A stretch of DNA of 64,000 nt from Streptomyces violaceusniger Tu 4113 (lineage in GTDB: Bacteria; Actinomycetota; Actinomycetes; Streptomycetales; Streptomycetaceae). Under the pieces are notes generated by a model. That model ran no database searches, was not told where the DNA came from, and saw only the letters and a program-made list of their open reading frames with translations. Location: contig NC_015957.1 in NCBI RefSeq assembly GCF_000147815.2, positions 7,874,001-7,938,000 of the forward strand. Reading direction: 5' to 3'. The translations under genes were made by a program, and so were the position numbers. Position 1 is the stretch's first letter. Each line of letters begins with the position of its first letter. Shown here in pieces: positions 47,214-54,407 of this stretch.

Positions 47214-48746
47214 ATGACGCCGCGCCGCACCTCCCTGCCGCTGCGCACCGCCGCGATACCCGCCGCCATGGCGCTCACCACCGCGCTGGCCTTCCTGCCC
47301 ACCACCGCCACCGCTCTCGGACGGGACGGCCACGCCGCCGCGGCCACCGCGGCCGACGGTCCGTCCCTGAGCTATGTCGTCAACACCCGCCCGGGGCAGG
47401 ACCCGTCCCGGATCCGCAAGGCCATCGCCCAGGCCGGCGGCACGGTCGTGGTGTCGTACGACCGGATCGGCGTCATCGTCGTCCACTCCGCCAACCCGGA
47501 CTTCGCCAAGAGCGTCCGTAAGGTCCGCGGCGTCGCCTCCGCCGGTAACACCCGCACCGCCCCGCTGCCGGCCCAGTCCACCGACGACATCGACACGCCG
47601 AAGCTGCTGAGCGAGAAGGAGCGGCAGGCGGTGGCGGCGAAGGCCAAGGCCGGGCAGGACCCGCTGGAGCCGCTGCAGTGGGATCTGCCGGCCATCAAGG
47701 CGGACAAGGCGCATGAGAAGAGCCTGGGCAGCCGGAATGTCACCGTCGGGGTCATCGACACCGGTGTGGACGACACCCACCCCGACCTGGCGCCGAACTT
47801 CGACCGTAAGGCGTCCGTCAACTGTGTGACCGGCAAGCCGGACACCGCCGACGGCGCCTGGCGGCCGACCGCGCAGGAGTCCCCGCACGGCACCCATGTC
47901 GCGGGGGAGATCGCCGCCGCGAAGAACGGCATCGGCGTCACCGGTGTGGCCCCGGGCGTCAAGGTCTCCGGCATCAAGGTGTCCACCACGGCCGGGTTCT
48001 TCTACACCGAGGCGGTCGTCTGCGGCTTCATCTGGGCCGCCGAGCACGGCGTGGACGTCACCAACAACAGCTATTACACCGACCCGTGGTACTTCAACTG
48101 CACCACCGACCCGGACCAGAAGGCCCTGGTCGAGGCGGTGCGCCGGGCTTCGTCGTACGCGGAGCGCAAGGGCGTGGTCAATGTGGCCGCGGCGGGCAAC
48201 GAGAACTACGACCTGACCTCGGACACCATCACCGACCCCTCCAGCCCCAACGACACCACCCCCGGTGACCGGGAGGTGGACCCGAGCGTCTGCCTGGACA
48301 TCCCGACCCAACTGCCGGGTGTCGTGACGGTCGCCTCGACCGGCGCCAAGAACCTCAAGTCCTCGTTCTCCAACTACGGCCTCGGGATCATCGACATCGC
48401 GGCCCCCGGCGGCGACAGCACCATCTACCAGAAGCCGGAGCCCCCGGCGACCAGCGGCCTGATCTACAACACGCTGCCGGGCGGGCAGTACGGCTACATG
48501 GCGGGCACCTCGATGGCCTCGCCGCATGTCGCCGGTGTCGCGGCGCTCGTCAAGAGCACCCATCCGCACGCCTCCCCCTGGCAGGTGAAGGCGCTGCTCA
48601 AGGCCGAGGCCGATGACCTCGCCTGCCCGACGCCGTACGACATCGACGGCGACGGCACGGTCGACGCGGTGTGCGAGGGCGGTAAGCGCTACAACGGCTT
48701 CTACGGCGCCGGGCTCGCGGACGCCCTGGACGCCGTCGAGAAGTGA
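47214..48746 (+). CDS. Secreted S8 (subtilisin) family peptidase
   Basis: A 510-residue exported serine protease. Signal peptide residues about 1-35 (LRTAAIPAAMALTTALAFLP, cleavage after TATA). An inhibitor-type propeptide follows (LSYVVNTRPGQDPSRIRKAI). The catalytic triad is Asp in VTVGVIDTGVDDTHPDL, His in SPHGTHVAGEIAAAKN and Ser in GYMAGTSMASPHVAGVAAL; the oxyanion Asn is in AAAGNENYD. Four cysteines suggest disulfides. A C-terminal DIDGDGTVDAVC resembles a calcium-binding EF-type loop. GGAG is six bases before the ATG. Likely extracellular nutrient or developmental protease. Confidence 0.95.
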   Translation: MTPRRTSLPLRTAAIPAAMALTTALAFLPTTATALGRDGHAAAATAADGPSLSYVVNTRPGQDPSRIRKAIAQAGGTVVVSYDRIGVIVVHSANPDFAKSVRKVRGVASAGNTRTAPLPAQSTDDIDTPKLLSEKERQAVAAKAKAGQDPLEPLQWDLPAIKADKAHEKSLGSRNVTVGVIDTGVDDTHPDLAPNFDRKASVNCVTGKPDTADGAWRPTAQESPHGTHVAGEIAAAKNGIGVTGVAPGVKVSGIKVSTTAGFFYTEAVVCGFIWAAEHGVDVTNNSYYTDPWYFNCTTDPDQKALVEAVRRASSYAERKGVVNVAAAGNENYDLTSDTITDPSSPNDTTPGDREVDPSVCLDIPTQLPGVVTVASTGAKNLKSSFSNYGLGIIDIAAPGGDSTIYQKPEPPATSGLIYNTLPGGQYGYMAGTSMASPHVAGVAALVKSTHPHASPWQVKALLKAEADDLACPTPYDIDGDGTVDAVCEGGKRYNGFYGAGLADALDAVEK

Positions 48747-48811
48747 CCGGCTGACACAATGCACGGGCCGCCGGGGTGGATCAGCCGCCCGGCGGCCCGT
48801 ATGCGTCCCCC

Positions 48812-49360
48812 ATGCAGCGGCGAGAGGATCCCGTTCCCGTGCACCACGACGCTCCCTGGGGACCGCTGCCCCCGCGGTCGGCCTTCTGGCTGCTGATCCG
48901 GTTCGTGCTGACCGTGCTGCTGCTGCCGCTGTGGTGGGCGCTGATAGCGGTGATCTTCCTCGGCTTCATCGCCTTCGGGATCGTGGCCGAGATCCTTACG
49001 GTCATCCCCGGGTTCGAGAAGGGGTTCCTCGGCCTGATCGACAAGTTCGGGGACAGCGTGGCGGTGTGGCCCGCCTGGTGCGTGACGTTCCCGGAGCTGC
49101 GGCACGAGGGCGACGCGGCCTTCTACCGGGCCCGGGTCGACAACCGCATCGCCGCCTGGACCAGCAAGGAGCTGGCCGCCCAGAAGGCGAAGAAGGCCCC
49201 GCCGCCGGGCCCGCACGACGTCGCCGTGCGCGAGTACCGCGGTGTGGGCGCGGGCTATGTCATCGAGGCGGCGCGGGCCCGGGGCTGGGAGCTGAGCCAT
49301 GACCGCCCCTCGGACCCGCTGCGGGTGGTCCGGCTGAGGCGGCTGCCGGTCACGGCCTGA
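48812..49360 (+). CDS. Hypothetical two-helix membrane protein
   Basis: A protein of about 182 residues of unknown function. A proline-rich start leads to a hydrophobic region of two close helices (FWLLIRFVLTVLLLPLWWAL and IFLGFIAFGIVAEILTVIPG), then a soluble domain of about 110 residues (FGDSVAVWPAWCVTFPELRH, YRGVGAGYVIEAARARGWEL). Start uncertain: ATG 48812 is used; GTG 48776 or GTG 48839 are alternatives and none has a good ribosome site. Its stop codon lies in a 21-bp tandem repeat that continues into the gene on the opposite strand. Confidence 0.78.
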   Translation: MQRREDPVPVHHDAPWGPLPPRSAFWLLIRFVLTVLLLPLWWALIAVIFLGFIAFGIVAEILTVIPGFEKGFLGLIDKFGDSVAVWPAWCVTFPELRHEGDAAFYRARVDNRIAAWTSKELAAQKAKKAPPPGPHDVAVREYRGVGAGYVIEAARARGWELSHDRPSDPLRVVRLRRLPVTA

Positions 49361-49438
49361 CGAGCGCCGGTTGTGGCCCAACGGGCGCCCGTTCCCGCCT
49401 GACGAGCGCCTCTCACGGCCCGACGAGCGCCGGTTGTG
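49355..49438. repeat. 21-bp tandem repeat (four copies) spanning two converging stop codons
   Basis: Four contiguous units (first GCCTGACGAGCGCCGGTTGTG) occupy the whole gap between the converging genes and hold both stop codons, in unit 1 and unit 3. Unit 2 is the most diverged. There is no separate terminator hairpin between the genes. Confidence 0.85.
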
Positions 49439-50108
49439 GCCCGGGGCGCGGGCCCGCGCCGCGCATCGCTCCCGCCATCAGCAGCCACTGGGCGGCGATA
49501 TACGTGGCCATGATCCAGAACTGCGGCACCGGCGGCCGTGGCCAGTCGGCGAGCCCGGCCGCGATCAGCGTGTCGGAGAGCATGAACAGCGCCCCGCCGA
49601 GCCCGGTCCACGGGCCCGCCCCGAGCGCGGCCAGCGCCATGACCGTCAGCAGCAGGCTGTAGCCCGCGACGGGAAGCCGCAGATGCGAGGCGAGGCCGGA
49701 CCACAGCAGCGCCACCGTGCCCAGCCACGCGGCCCCGTACCCGGCGGCCGCCCAGGGCGCCGTACGAGGCCACCCGGCGCGGGCGAACAGGGCGCCCCGT
49801 CCGGCACGGGTGAACAGCGCCAGATAGCAGAGGTGCCCGGCCGCGAAGCACCCCATTCCGGCCAGGAACGCGGTCTCACCGCCGATCTGCAGCAGCACAT
49901 CGCCGCCACAGCCGCACACCAGCGCGGCGGGGAGCGGCCACGGCCCGCCGCGCACCAGGGCCCAGACGGCGAGGACGGGCATCAGGGCGGGCTTGGTGAG
50001 ATGGACGACGGTGGTGGCGTCCATGAGCAGCGCGCCCAGGTGAACGGCGGTCAGCAGCGCGAAGAGGGCGGGCAGGGCCCTCGTCGCGCGCCCGGCGGCG
50101 GCCGTCAC
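49413..50108 (-). CDS. YhhN/TMEM86-family lysoplasmalogenase
   Basis: A 231-residue integral membrane protein with about eight helices. The TMEM86/YhhN signatures are KPALMPVLAVWALVRGG near 42, GCGGDVLLQIGGETAFLAGM near 66, GCFAAGHLCYLALF and the late LGGALFMLSDTLIAAGLAD. The animal homologue TMEM86B cleaves the vinyl-ether bond of lysoplasmalogens. The GTG start overlaps the stop of the sterol-desaturase-like gene by four bases, so the two are co-translated. Bacterial substrate untested as far as I know. Confidence 0.9.
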   Translation of the reverse strand: MTAAAGRATRALPALFALLTAVHLGALLMDATTVVHLTKPALMPVLAVWALVRGGPWPLPAALVCGCGGDVLLQIGGETAFLAGMGCFAAGHLCYLALFTRAGRGALFARAGWPRTAPWAAAGYGAAWLGTVALLWSGLASHLRLPVAGYSLLLTVMALAALGAGPWTGLGGALFMLSDTLIAAGLADWPRPPVPQFWIMATYIAAQWLLMAGAMRGAGPRPGPQPALVGP

Positions 50109-51055
50109 CGCACGCTCTCACCGACCGGCTCCCGCGGCCCGGCCTCCGGAGGCGGCCCGGCCTCCGGAGCAGGCCCGGCCTCCGTAGCCGACCCGGGCTC
50201 CGGCGCCGACCCGCCCTCCGGGACCGGCCCGGGCTGCCAGCCCGGCCCCCTGAAGGCCCGGCCCGCCCGCTCCCGCCAGCCCCGCGCCGCCGCGATGTCG
50301 CGGGCGATGGCCGCGTACTCGTGCGTGGCCACGCGCAGCGGGTTGTAGGTGTCGATGTTCTTCGTCAGGCCGTAGACGGGCCGCTCGATCTCGGGGACGA
50401 ACGACCCGAAGAGCCGGTCCCAGACGATGAGGATGCCCCCGAAGTTGCGGTCCAGATAGCCGCCTTGGGAGGCGTGGTGGACGCGGTGGTGCGAGGGGGT
50501 GTTGAAGAGGAACTCGATGGGGCGCGGCAGGGTGCCGATCCGCTCGGTGTGGATCCAGAACTGGTAGACGAGGTTCACCGACGAGCAGAACGCCACCGCC
50601 GCGGGGTGCACCCCGAGCGCGATCATCGGCACGTAGAACGGCCACACGGTCCAGGTGGTCCAGGGCTGCCGCAGGGCGGTGGTGAAGTTGAAGTTGCGGC
50701 TGGAGTGGTGCACCACATGGCACGCCCACAGGATGCGGATGACATGGTGCCCGCGGTGCGACCAGTAGTAGAAGAAGTCCTGGGCGAGCAGCATCAGCGG
50801 CAGCGTCCACCACAGCACCGGGACGCGCAGTGGGGTGAGTTCGTAGATGGCGGCGTAGATCGCCACAATCGGGATCTTCCACACAAGGTCGAAGACGAGG
50901 CTGCCGAGCCCCATGGTGACGCTGGTCGCGGCGTCCTTCGCCGCATAGCCCTCGGCATCGTCGTCGGGATGGAAGCGGTAGCTCACCATCTCCACGACGG
51001 TGAGCAGGACAAAGGCCGGTATCGACCACAACACGGCATTGGGCAGGTGCGGCAT
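50105..51055 (-). CDS. Sterol desaturase/fatty-acid hydroxylase family protein (AGMO-like)
   Basis: A 316-residue di-iron membrane enzyme. The eight-histidine motif is complete: YYWSHRGHH near 98, HVVHHSSRNFNF near 112 and FNTPSHHRVHHAS near 190. Order and spacing resemble alkylglycerol monooxygenase (TMEM195), which oxidises ether-lipid O-alkyl bonds. Four or five hydrophobic helices surround the sites. The C-terminal 40 residues are a low-complexity repeat of EAGPAP from an 18-bp DNA repeat. TATGTT six bases before the ATG suggests a leaderless promoter. Coupled to the lysoplasmalogenase gene. Confidence 0.92.
   Translation of the reverse strand: MPHLPNAVLWSIPAFVLLTVVEMVSYRFHPDDDAEGYAAKDAATSVTMGLGSLVFDLVWKIPIVAIYAAIYELTPLRVPVLWWTLPLMLLAQDFFYYWSHRGHHVIRILWACHVVHHSSRNFNFTTALRQPWTTWTVWPFYVPMIALGVHPAAVAFCSSVNLVYQFWIHTERIGTLPRPIEFLFNTPSHHRVHHASQGGYLDRNFGGILIVWDRLFGSFVPEIERPVYGLTKNIDTYNPLRVATHEYAAIARDIAAARGWRERAGRAFRGPGWQPGPVPEGGSAPEPGSATEAGPAPEAGPPPEAGPREPVGESVR
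50136..50225. repeat. In-frame 18-bp repeat in the sterol-desaturase 3' end
   Basis: Five 18-bp units of the type GGCCCGGCCTCCGGAGGC encode the six-residue repeats of the C-terminal tail. They are in frame and lie just before the stop codon. Confidence 0.75.
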
Positions 51056-51161
51056 GTCCGCAACATAGAACCGCCCGTAAGGCCGCCGCTAGGGGTAGTT
51101 ACCAACAAGTATGGTAGATGAGTTGTCAACAACAGGGGTCGCCCAGGGGCGCATGGCCGAT

Positions 51162-51167
51162 TAAGCT
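51162..51167 (+). promoter_or_regulatory. -10 hexamer of the lipoprotein gene
   Basis: TAAGCT is eight bases before the GTG start, fitting a leaderless transcript. A perfect palindrome GTTGT-CA-ACAAC (51122-51133) lies 28 bases further upstream, between the two divergent starts, and could be an operator for either gene. Confidence 0.5.
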
Positions 51168-51175
51168 CCCCGCCT

Positions 51176-52087
51176 GTGCGCAGCGCCAGAGAACGGTTCC
51201 GGACCGGCGGCATAGCCCTTGCCTGCTTGCTGTCGGCGCTCACCACGGGGTGTTCCTCCGGGTCGGGCGACGATGACTCCTCCTCACCTCTGATGGCCGC
51301 GGTGGGGCACATCTCGGTCGCGGGCGCGACGGGGGCCCAGGTCTCCTATCTCGACGCCGGCCGGGTGCGCTCCCTGGAGAAGGGCGACTCCCAGCGGTTC
51401 CGGACGGTCGGCCAGGCGGGCAGCCCCCTGCTGAGCGGCTACCGCTTCAACGCCCATGCCTACGGCCTCGATCCGGCCATGATCGACACGGATGTGACCA
51501 ATGGCTACGCCGGGCACTGGGACGGCTCCTTCGACGCGGACGGCATCACCGCCAAGCTCAAGGCGGGCGGATTCGCCCGGAGCATCTGGCATGGCGAGAC
51601 CATCTGGAAGAAGGAGGGCATAACCCTCCAGGTCGCCCAGGACGGGCTCTCCTTCGGCTTCGCCGGTAAGGACCTCTCCTCGGTGCGCCCGGCCAAGGGC
51701 AAGTCCCTGGCGGACGACCCGGATTACCAGGCCCTGGACCGCTGCCTGGGCGATGCCTACCGGGTCGACTTCGGCGGGAAGAACGCCGAGGACGCCAAGA
51801 ACACCGTGCGCCTGTCGGCCACCGGACAGCTCGCGAAGTCCGCGAAGGAGACATCCGGGGTCATCTGCGCCCTCACCGACGGCAAACGGACCGCCGAGCG
51901 CGCCGCCGACCGGCTGAAGTCCGTCATCGAGCAGCGGGCCCCGCGCTTCGACGGCGCCAAGGTGACCGTTCTCACCGGGGATTCGCCCGGGGTGAAGGTC
52001 ACGGTGCCCGACCGCCCGGGGGACAAGCGCGCCGGCCGCATCCTCACCAGCGACATCGATCTGCAACTGGCCCTGTCCAAGCTCTGA
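51176..52087 (+). CDS. Putative lipoprotein of unknown function
   Basis: A 303-residue exported protein. The signal sequence (ERFRTGGIALACLLSALTTG) ends in the lipobox-like LTTGC with the modified cysteine at residue 26, followed by a Ser/Gly/Asp linker. The mature domain has conserved-looking blocks (YRFNAHAYGLDPAMIDTDVT, GYAGHWDGSFDADGITAKLK) and two cysteines late (LDRCLGDAY, SGVICALTDG). No enzyme motif is recognised. The GTG is set by the -10 hexamer eight bases upstream. It is divergent from the ether-lipid operon. Confidence 0.85.
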   Translation: MRSARERFRTGGIALACLLSALTTGCSSGSGDDDSSSPLMAAVGHISVAGATGAQVSYLDAGRVRSLEKGDSQRFRTVGQAGSPLLSGYRFNAHAYGLDPAMIDTDVTNGYAGHWDGSFDADGITAKLKAGGFARSIWHGETIWKKEGITLQVAQDGLSFGFAGKDLSSVRPAKGKSLADDPDYQALDRCLGDAYRVDFGGKNAEDAKNTVRLSATGQLAKSAKETSGVICALTDGKRTAERAADRLKSVIEQRAPRFDGAKVTVLTGDSPGVKVTVPDRPGDKRAGRILTSDIDLQLALSKL

Positions 52088-52174
52088 CCCACCGCCCGGC
52101 CCCGACGCCCCATCAACCCCGGGGCGCCGCCTGTCCCGACCGGCCCGCCGGTCAGGCTTGTCGGCGGCGGCCCG

Positions 52175-52180
52175 TATCCT
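52175..52180 (+). promoter_or_regulatory. -10 hexamer of the exonuclease gene
   Basis: TATCCT is eight bases before the ATG at 52189, again the leaderless pattern. Confidence 0.45.
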
Positions 52181-52188
52181 CATTGACC

Positions 52189-53175
52189 ATGCTCGAAGAC
52201 CCCACGACAGCCGCACCGCACCCCGCACCGCCGTCCTCCTGGCCGGCCACCTATCCGCAGGGTTACGCGGTCGTCGACGTGGAGACCACCGGCCTCGCCC
52301 GCGACGACCGGATCGTCTCCGCGGCGGTCTATCAGCTCGACGCCCGGGGCGCGGTGCAGGACCACTGGTACACGCTGGTCAATCCGCAGCGCGATCCGGG
52401 CCCGGTGTGGATCCACGGCCTCACCGAGGAGGTGCTCGAGGGCGCCCCGCGCTTCCCCGAGATCGCCGGGGAGCTCGCCGAGCGCCTGGCCGACCGCGTC
52501 CTGGTCGCGCACAACGCCGCCTTCGACTGGTCGATGCTCGCCCGGGAGTACGCCCGCTCCAAGAGCGCCGCGCCGGTGCGTCAGCGGCTGTGCACCATCG
52601 CCCTCTCCAAGGAGCTGGGCCTGCCGCTGCCCAACCACAAGCTGGAGACTCTCGCCGCGCACTACGGAGTGGTCCAGCGGCGCGCCCACCACGCCCTGGA
52701 CGACGCGCGGGTGCTCGCCGAGACCTTCCGGCCCAGCCTCCACCGGGCCGCCGAGACCGGGCTGCGCCTGCCGCTGCTGGCCTGCCAGCCGCTCACCGAG
52801 TGGTCCGACGGCCCGACGATCGGCCGCCAGCGCTCGTACCGGCAGACCTGGCGGCCCAGCCGCAAGCGCCCCGCCTGCCCCTACCCCAACCCCGGGCGGT
52901 ACGAGCCGGGCGGGCAGCTCGTCCAGGGCATGCGGGTGGCGTTCTCCGGGGATACCTCCGTCGACCGCGAGCTGCTGGAGGACCGGGCGATCGAGGCCGG
53001 GCTGCACGTGGCCACCAGCGTCTCCCGGCTCACCAGCGTGCTGGTCACCAACGACCCCGACTCGCCCACGTCCAAGACCGCCAAGGCCCGCTCCTTCGGC
53101 ACGCCCGTCATCGACGAGGCGGCCTTCATGCAGCTCCTCCAGGACGTCACCCCAGCGCCGCCGACAAACAGGTGA
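52189..53175 (+). CDS. DEDDh 3'-5' exonuclease with BRCT-like C-terminus
   Basis: A 328-residue DnaQ-type exonuclease. The DEDDh acids are visible: VVDVETTGL near 28 (Exo I), VLVAHNAAFDWSML near 106 (Exo II) and AHHALDDARVLAE near 165 (Exo III). After a basic linker with a Cys/Pro segment (RKRPACPYPNPGRY), residues about 243-320 form a BRCT-like domain (VQGMRVAFSGDTSVDRELLE, TSVLVTNDP, ARSFGTPVIDEAAFMQLL). This resembles a nuclease that is targeted to DNA ends or repair complexes. The start lies eight bases after TATCCT. Confidence 0.92.
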   Translation: MLEDPTTAAPHPAPPSSWPATYPQGYAVVDVETTGLARDDRIVSAAVYQLDARGAVQDHWYTLVNPQRDPGPVWIHGLTEEVLEGAPRFPEIAGELAERLADRVLVAHNAAFDWSMLAREYARSKSAAPVRQRLCTIALSKELGLPLPNHKLETLAAHYGVVQRRAHHALDDARVLAETFRPSLHRAAETGLRLPLLACQPLTEWSDGPTIGRQRSYRQTWRPSRKRPACPYPNPGRYEPGGQLVQGMRVAFSGDTSVDRELLEDRAIEAGLHVATSVSRLTSVLVTNDPDSPTSKTAKARSFGTPVIDEAAFMQLLQDVTPAPPTNR

Positions 53176-53238
53176 AGTCGGCGCGACGCGCCCGGCCGCC
53201 GCTCGCCCGCCACCGCGCGGGCCCGCACGCTGAGGCGC

Positions 53239-53472
53239 ATGGCACGTTGTGAGGTATGCGGAAACGATTACCGGATGACATTCGAGGTGCACGCGCAGGG
53301 CAATGTGCACGTCTTCGACTGTTTCCAGTGCGCCATCCACCGCATGGCGCCCATCTGCGAACACTGCCGCGCCCAGATCATCGGGCAGGGCGTGGAGGCG
53401 GACGGCCAGTTCTTCTGCTGTGCGCACTGCGCTCGGGCGGAAGGGAAGGTGGGCATCGTCGACCATGTGTGA
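53239..53472 (+). CDS. Small Cys-rich zinc-ribbon protein
   Basis: A 77-residue protein with nine or ten cysteines arranged as pairs: CEVCGNDY at the start, FDCFQCAIH, CEHCRAQII and FFCCAHCARAEG. This gives two or three zinc-binding knuckles; the overall pattern recalls the prokaryotic metallothionein-like family. GAGGCGC immediately upstream provides a ribosome site. It lies between the exonuclease and SURF1 genes. Role unknown: metal storage or nucleic-acid binding are both possible. Confidence 0.85.
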   Translation: MARCEVCGNDYRMTFEVHAQGNVHVFDCFQCAIHRMAPICEHCRAQIIGQGVEADGQFFCCAHCARAEGKVGIVDHV

Positions 53473-53485
53473 ACCCGGCCACCTG

Positions 53486-53532
53486 CGTGGATTGTCCCTG
53501 GGCCGCCCCCAGCGGCCGAGGGACAATCCACG
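53486..53532 (+). terminator. Long hairpin terminator after the zinc-ribbon gene
   Basis: Outer arms CGTGGATTGTCCCT (53486-53499) and AGGGACAATCCACG (53519-53532) pair over 14 bp, then a G-G mismatch, then GGCCGC/GCGGCC with loop CCCCA. It starts 14 bases past the stop codon and ends before the SURF1 promoter. Confidence 0.85.
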
Positions 53533-53537
53533 CCGAG

Positions 53538-53543
53538 TAGGGT
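53538..53543 (+). promoter_or_regulatory. -10 hexamer of the SURF1 gene
   Basis: TAGGGT is seven bases before the GTG start and immediately after the hairpin, consistent with an independent leaderless transcript. Confidence 0.5.
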
Positions 53544-53550
53544 CAAGGAC

Positions 53551-54360
53551 GTGTACCGCTTCCTGTTGACCCGGCAGTGGGTGATCCTCACACTTATCGC
53601 CCTGGCACTGATCCCGACGATGATCAGGCTGGGTTTCTGGCAGCTCCACCGCCATGAGCACCGGGTCGCGCAGAACCAGCTCATCGGGGACAGCCTCGCC
53701 GCCCCTGCCGTGGCCGTCGACAAGCTCACCTCCCCCGGCCGTACGGTCGCCCGCGACGACACCTGGCGCACGGTGACCGCCACCGGCACCTATGACACCG
53801 CCCATGAGGTCGTCGCCCGCCAGCGCACCGGCTCCGACGAGCAGTCCATCGGCTACTTCGTCCTCACCCCGCTGCTGCTCCCGGACGACCGCGCGGTCCT
53901 GGTCAACCGGGGCTGGATCCCGGCCGGTGCGGACCTCACCGCGTTCCCCAAGGTCCCCGCCGCCCCCTCCGGCAAGGTCACCGTCACCGGTCGGCTGAAG
54001 GCCGACGAGACCACCGGCAACAGCGGCATCAAGGACAAGCAGGGGCTGCCGCCCCGCCAGGTCTCGCTGATCAACAGCGAGCAGCAGGCAAAGGCGCTGT
54101 CCCGGCCCGTCCTCGGCGGCTATATCGAGCTCACCTCGTCCTCCCCCAAGGGCGACAAGCAGCCCCAGCCGGTCCCCGCGCCCAACCACAGCGACATCGG
54201 CCCGCACATGGCGTACGCCGTCCAGTGGTGGCTGTTCTCCGCCGGTGTGCCCATCGGCTGGGTCGTCCTGGCCCGCCGCGAGCGGCGGGACCGCGCCGCC
54301 GAGGCCGTGAAGGCGGCGGCCACCCCGGAGAAGGTCCCCGCCGCGGCCACGGCGGACTGA
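53551..54360 (+). CDS. SURF1-family cytochrome oxidase assembly protein
   Basis: A 269-residue membrane protein that helps insert heme into or assemble cytochrome c oxidase. It has the two-helix SURF1 plan: helix 1 at about 9-28 (WVILTLIALALIPTMIRLGF) with the family WQLHRHE motif right after it, a periplasmic domain containing RTVTATGTYD and VLVNRGWIPAG, and helix 2 near 222 (MAYAVQWWLFSAGVPIGWVV), where HMAYAVQW is a SURF1 hallmark. The cytosolic tail is Ala/Pro-rich. Confidence 0.94.
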   Translation: MYRFLLTRQWVILTLIALALIPTMIRLGFWQLHRHEHRVAQNQLIGDSLAAPAVAVDKLTSPGRTVARDDTWRTVTATGTYDTAHEVVARQRTGSDEQSIGYFVLTPLLLPDDRAVLVNRGWIPAGADLTAFPKVPAAPSGKVTVTGRLKADETTGNSGIKDKQGLPPRQVSLINSEQQAKALSRPVLGGYIELTSSSPKGDKQPQPVPAPNHSDIGPHMAYAVQWWLFSAGVPIGWVVLARRERRDRAAEAVKAAATPEKVPAAATAD

Positions 54361-54407
54361 GCGCCGTCCGGGCCTAGGATCCGCCTTCCGGGGGAAGGCG
54401 CCCGGAC

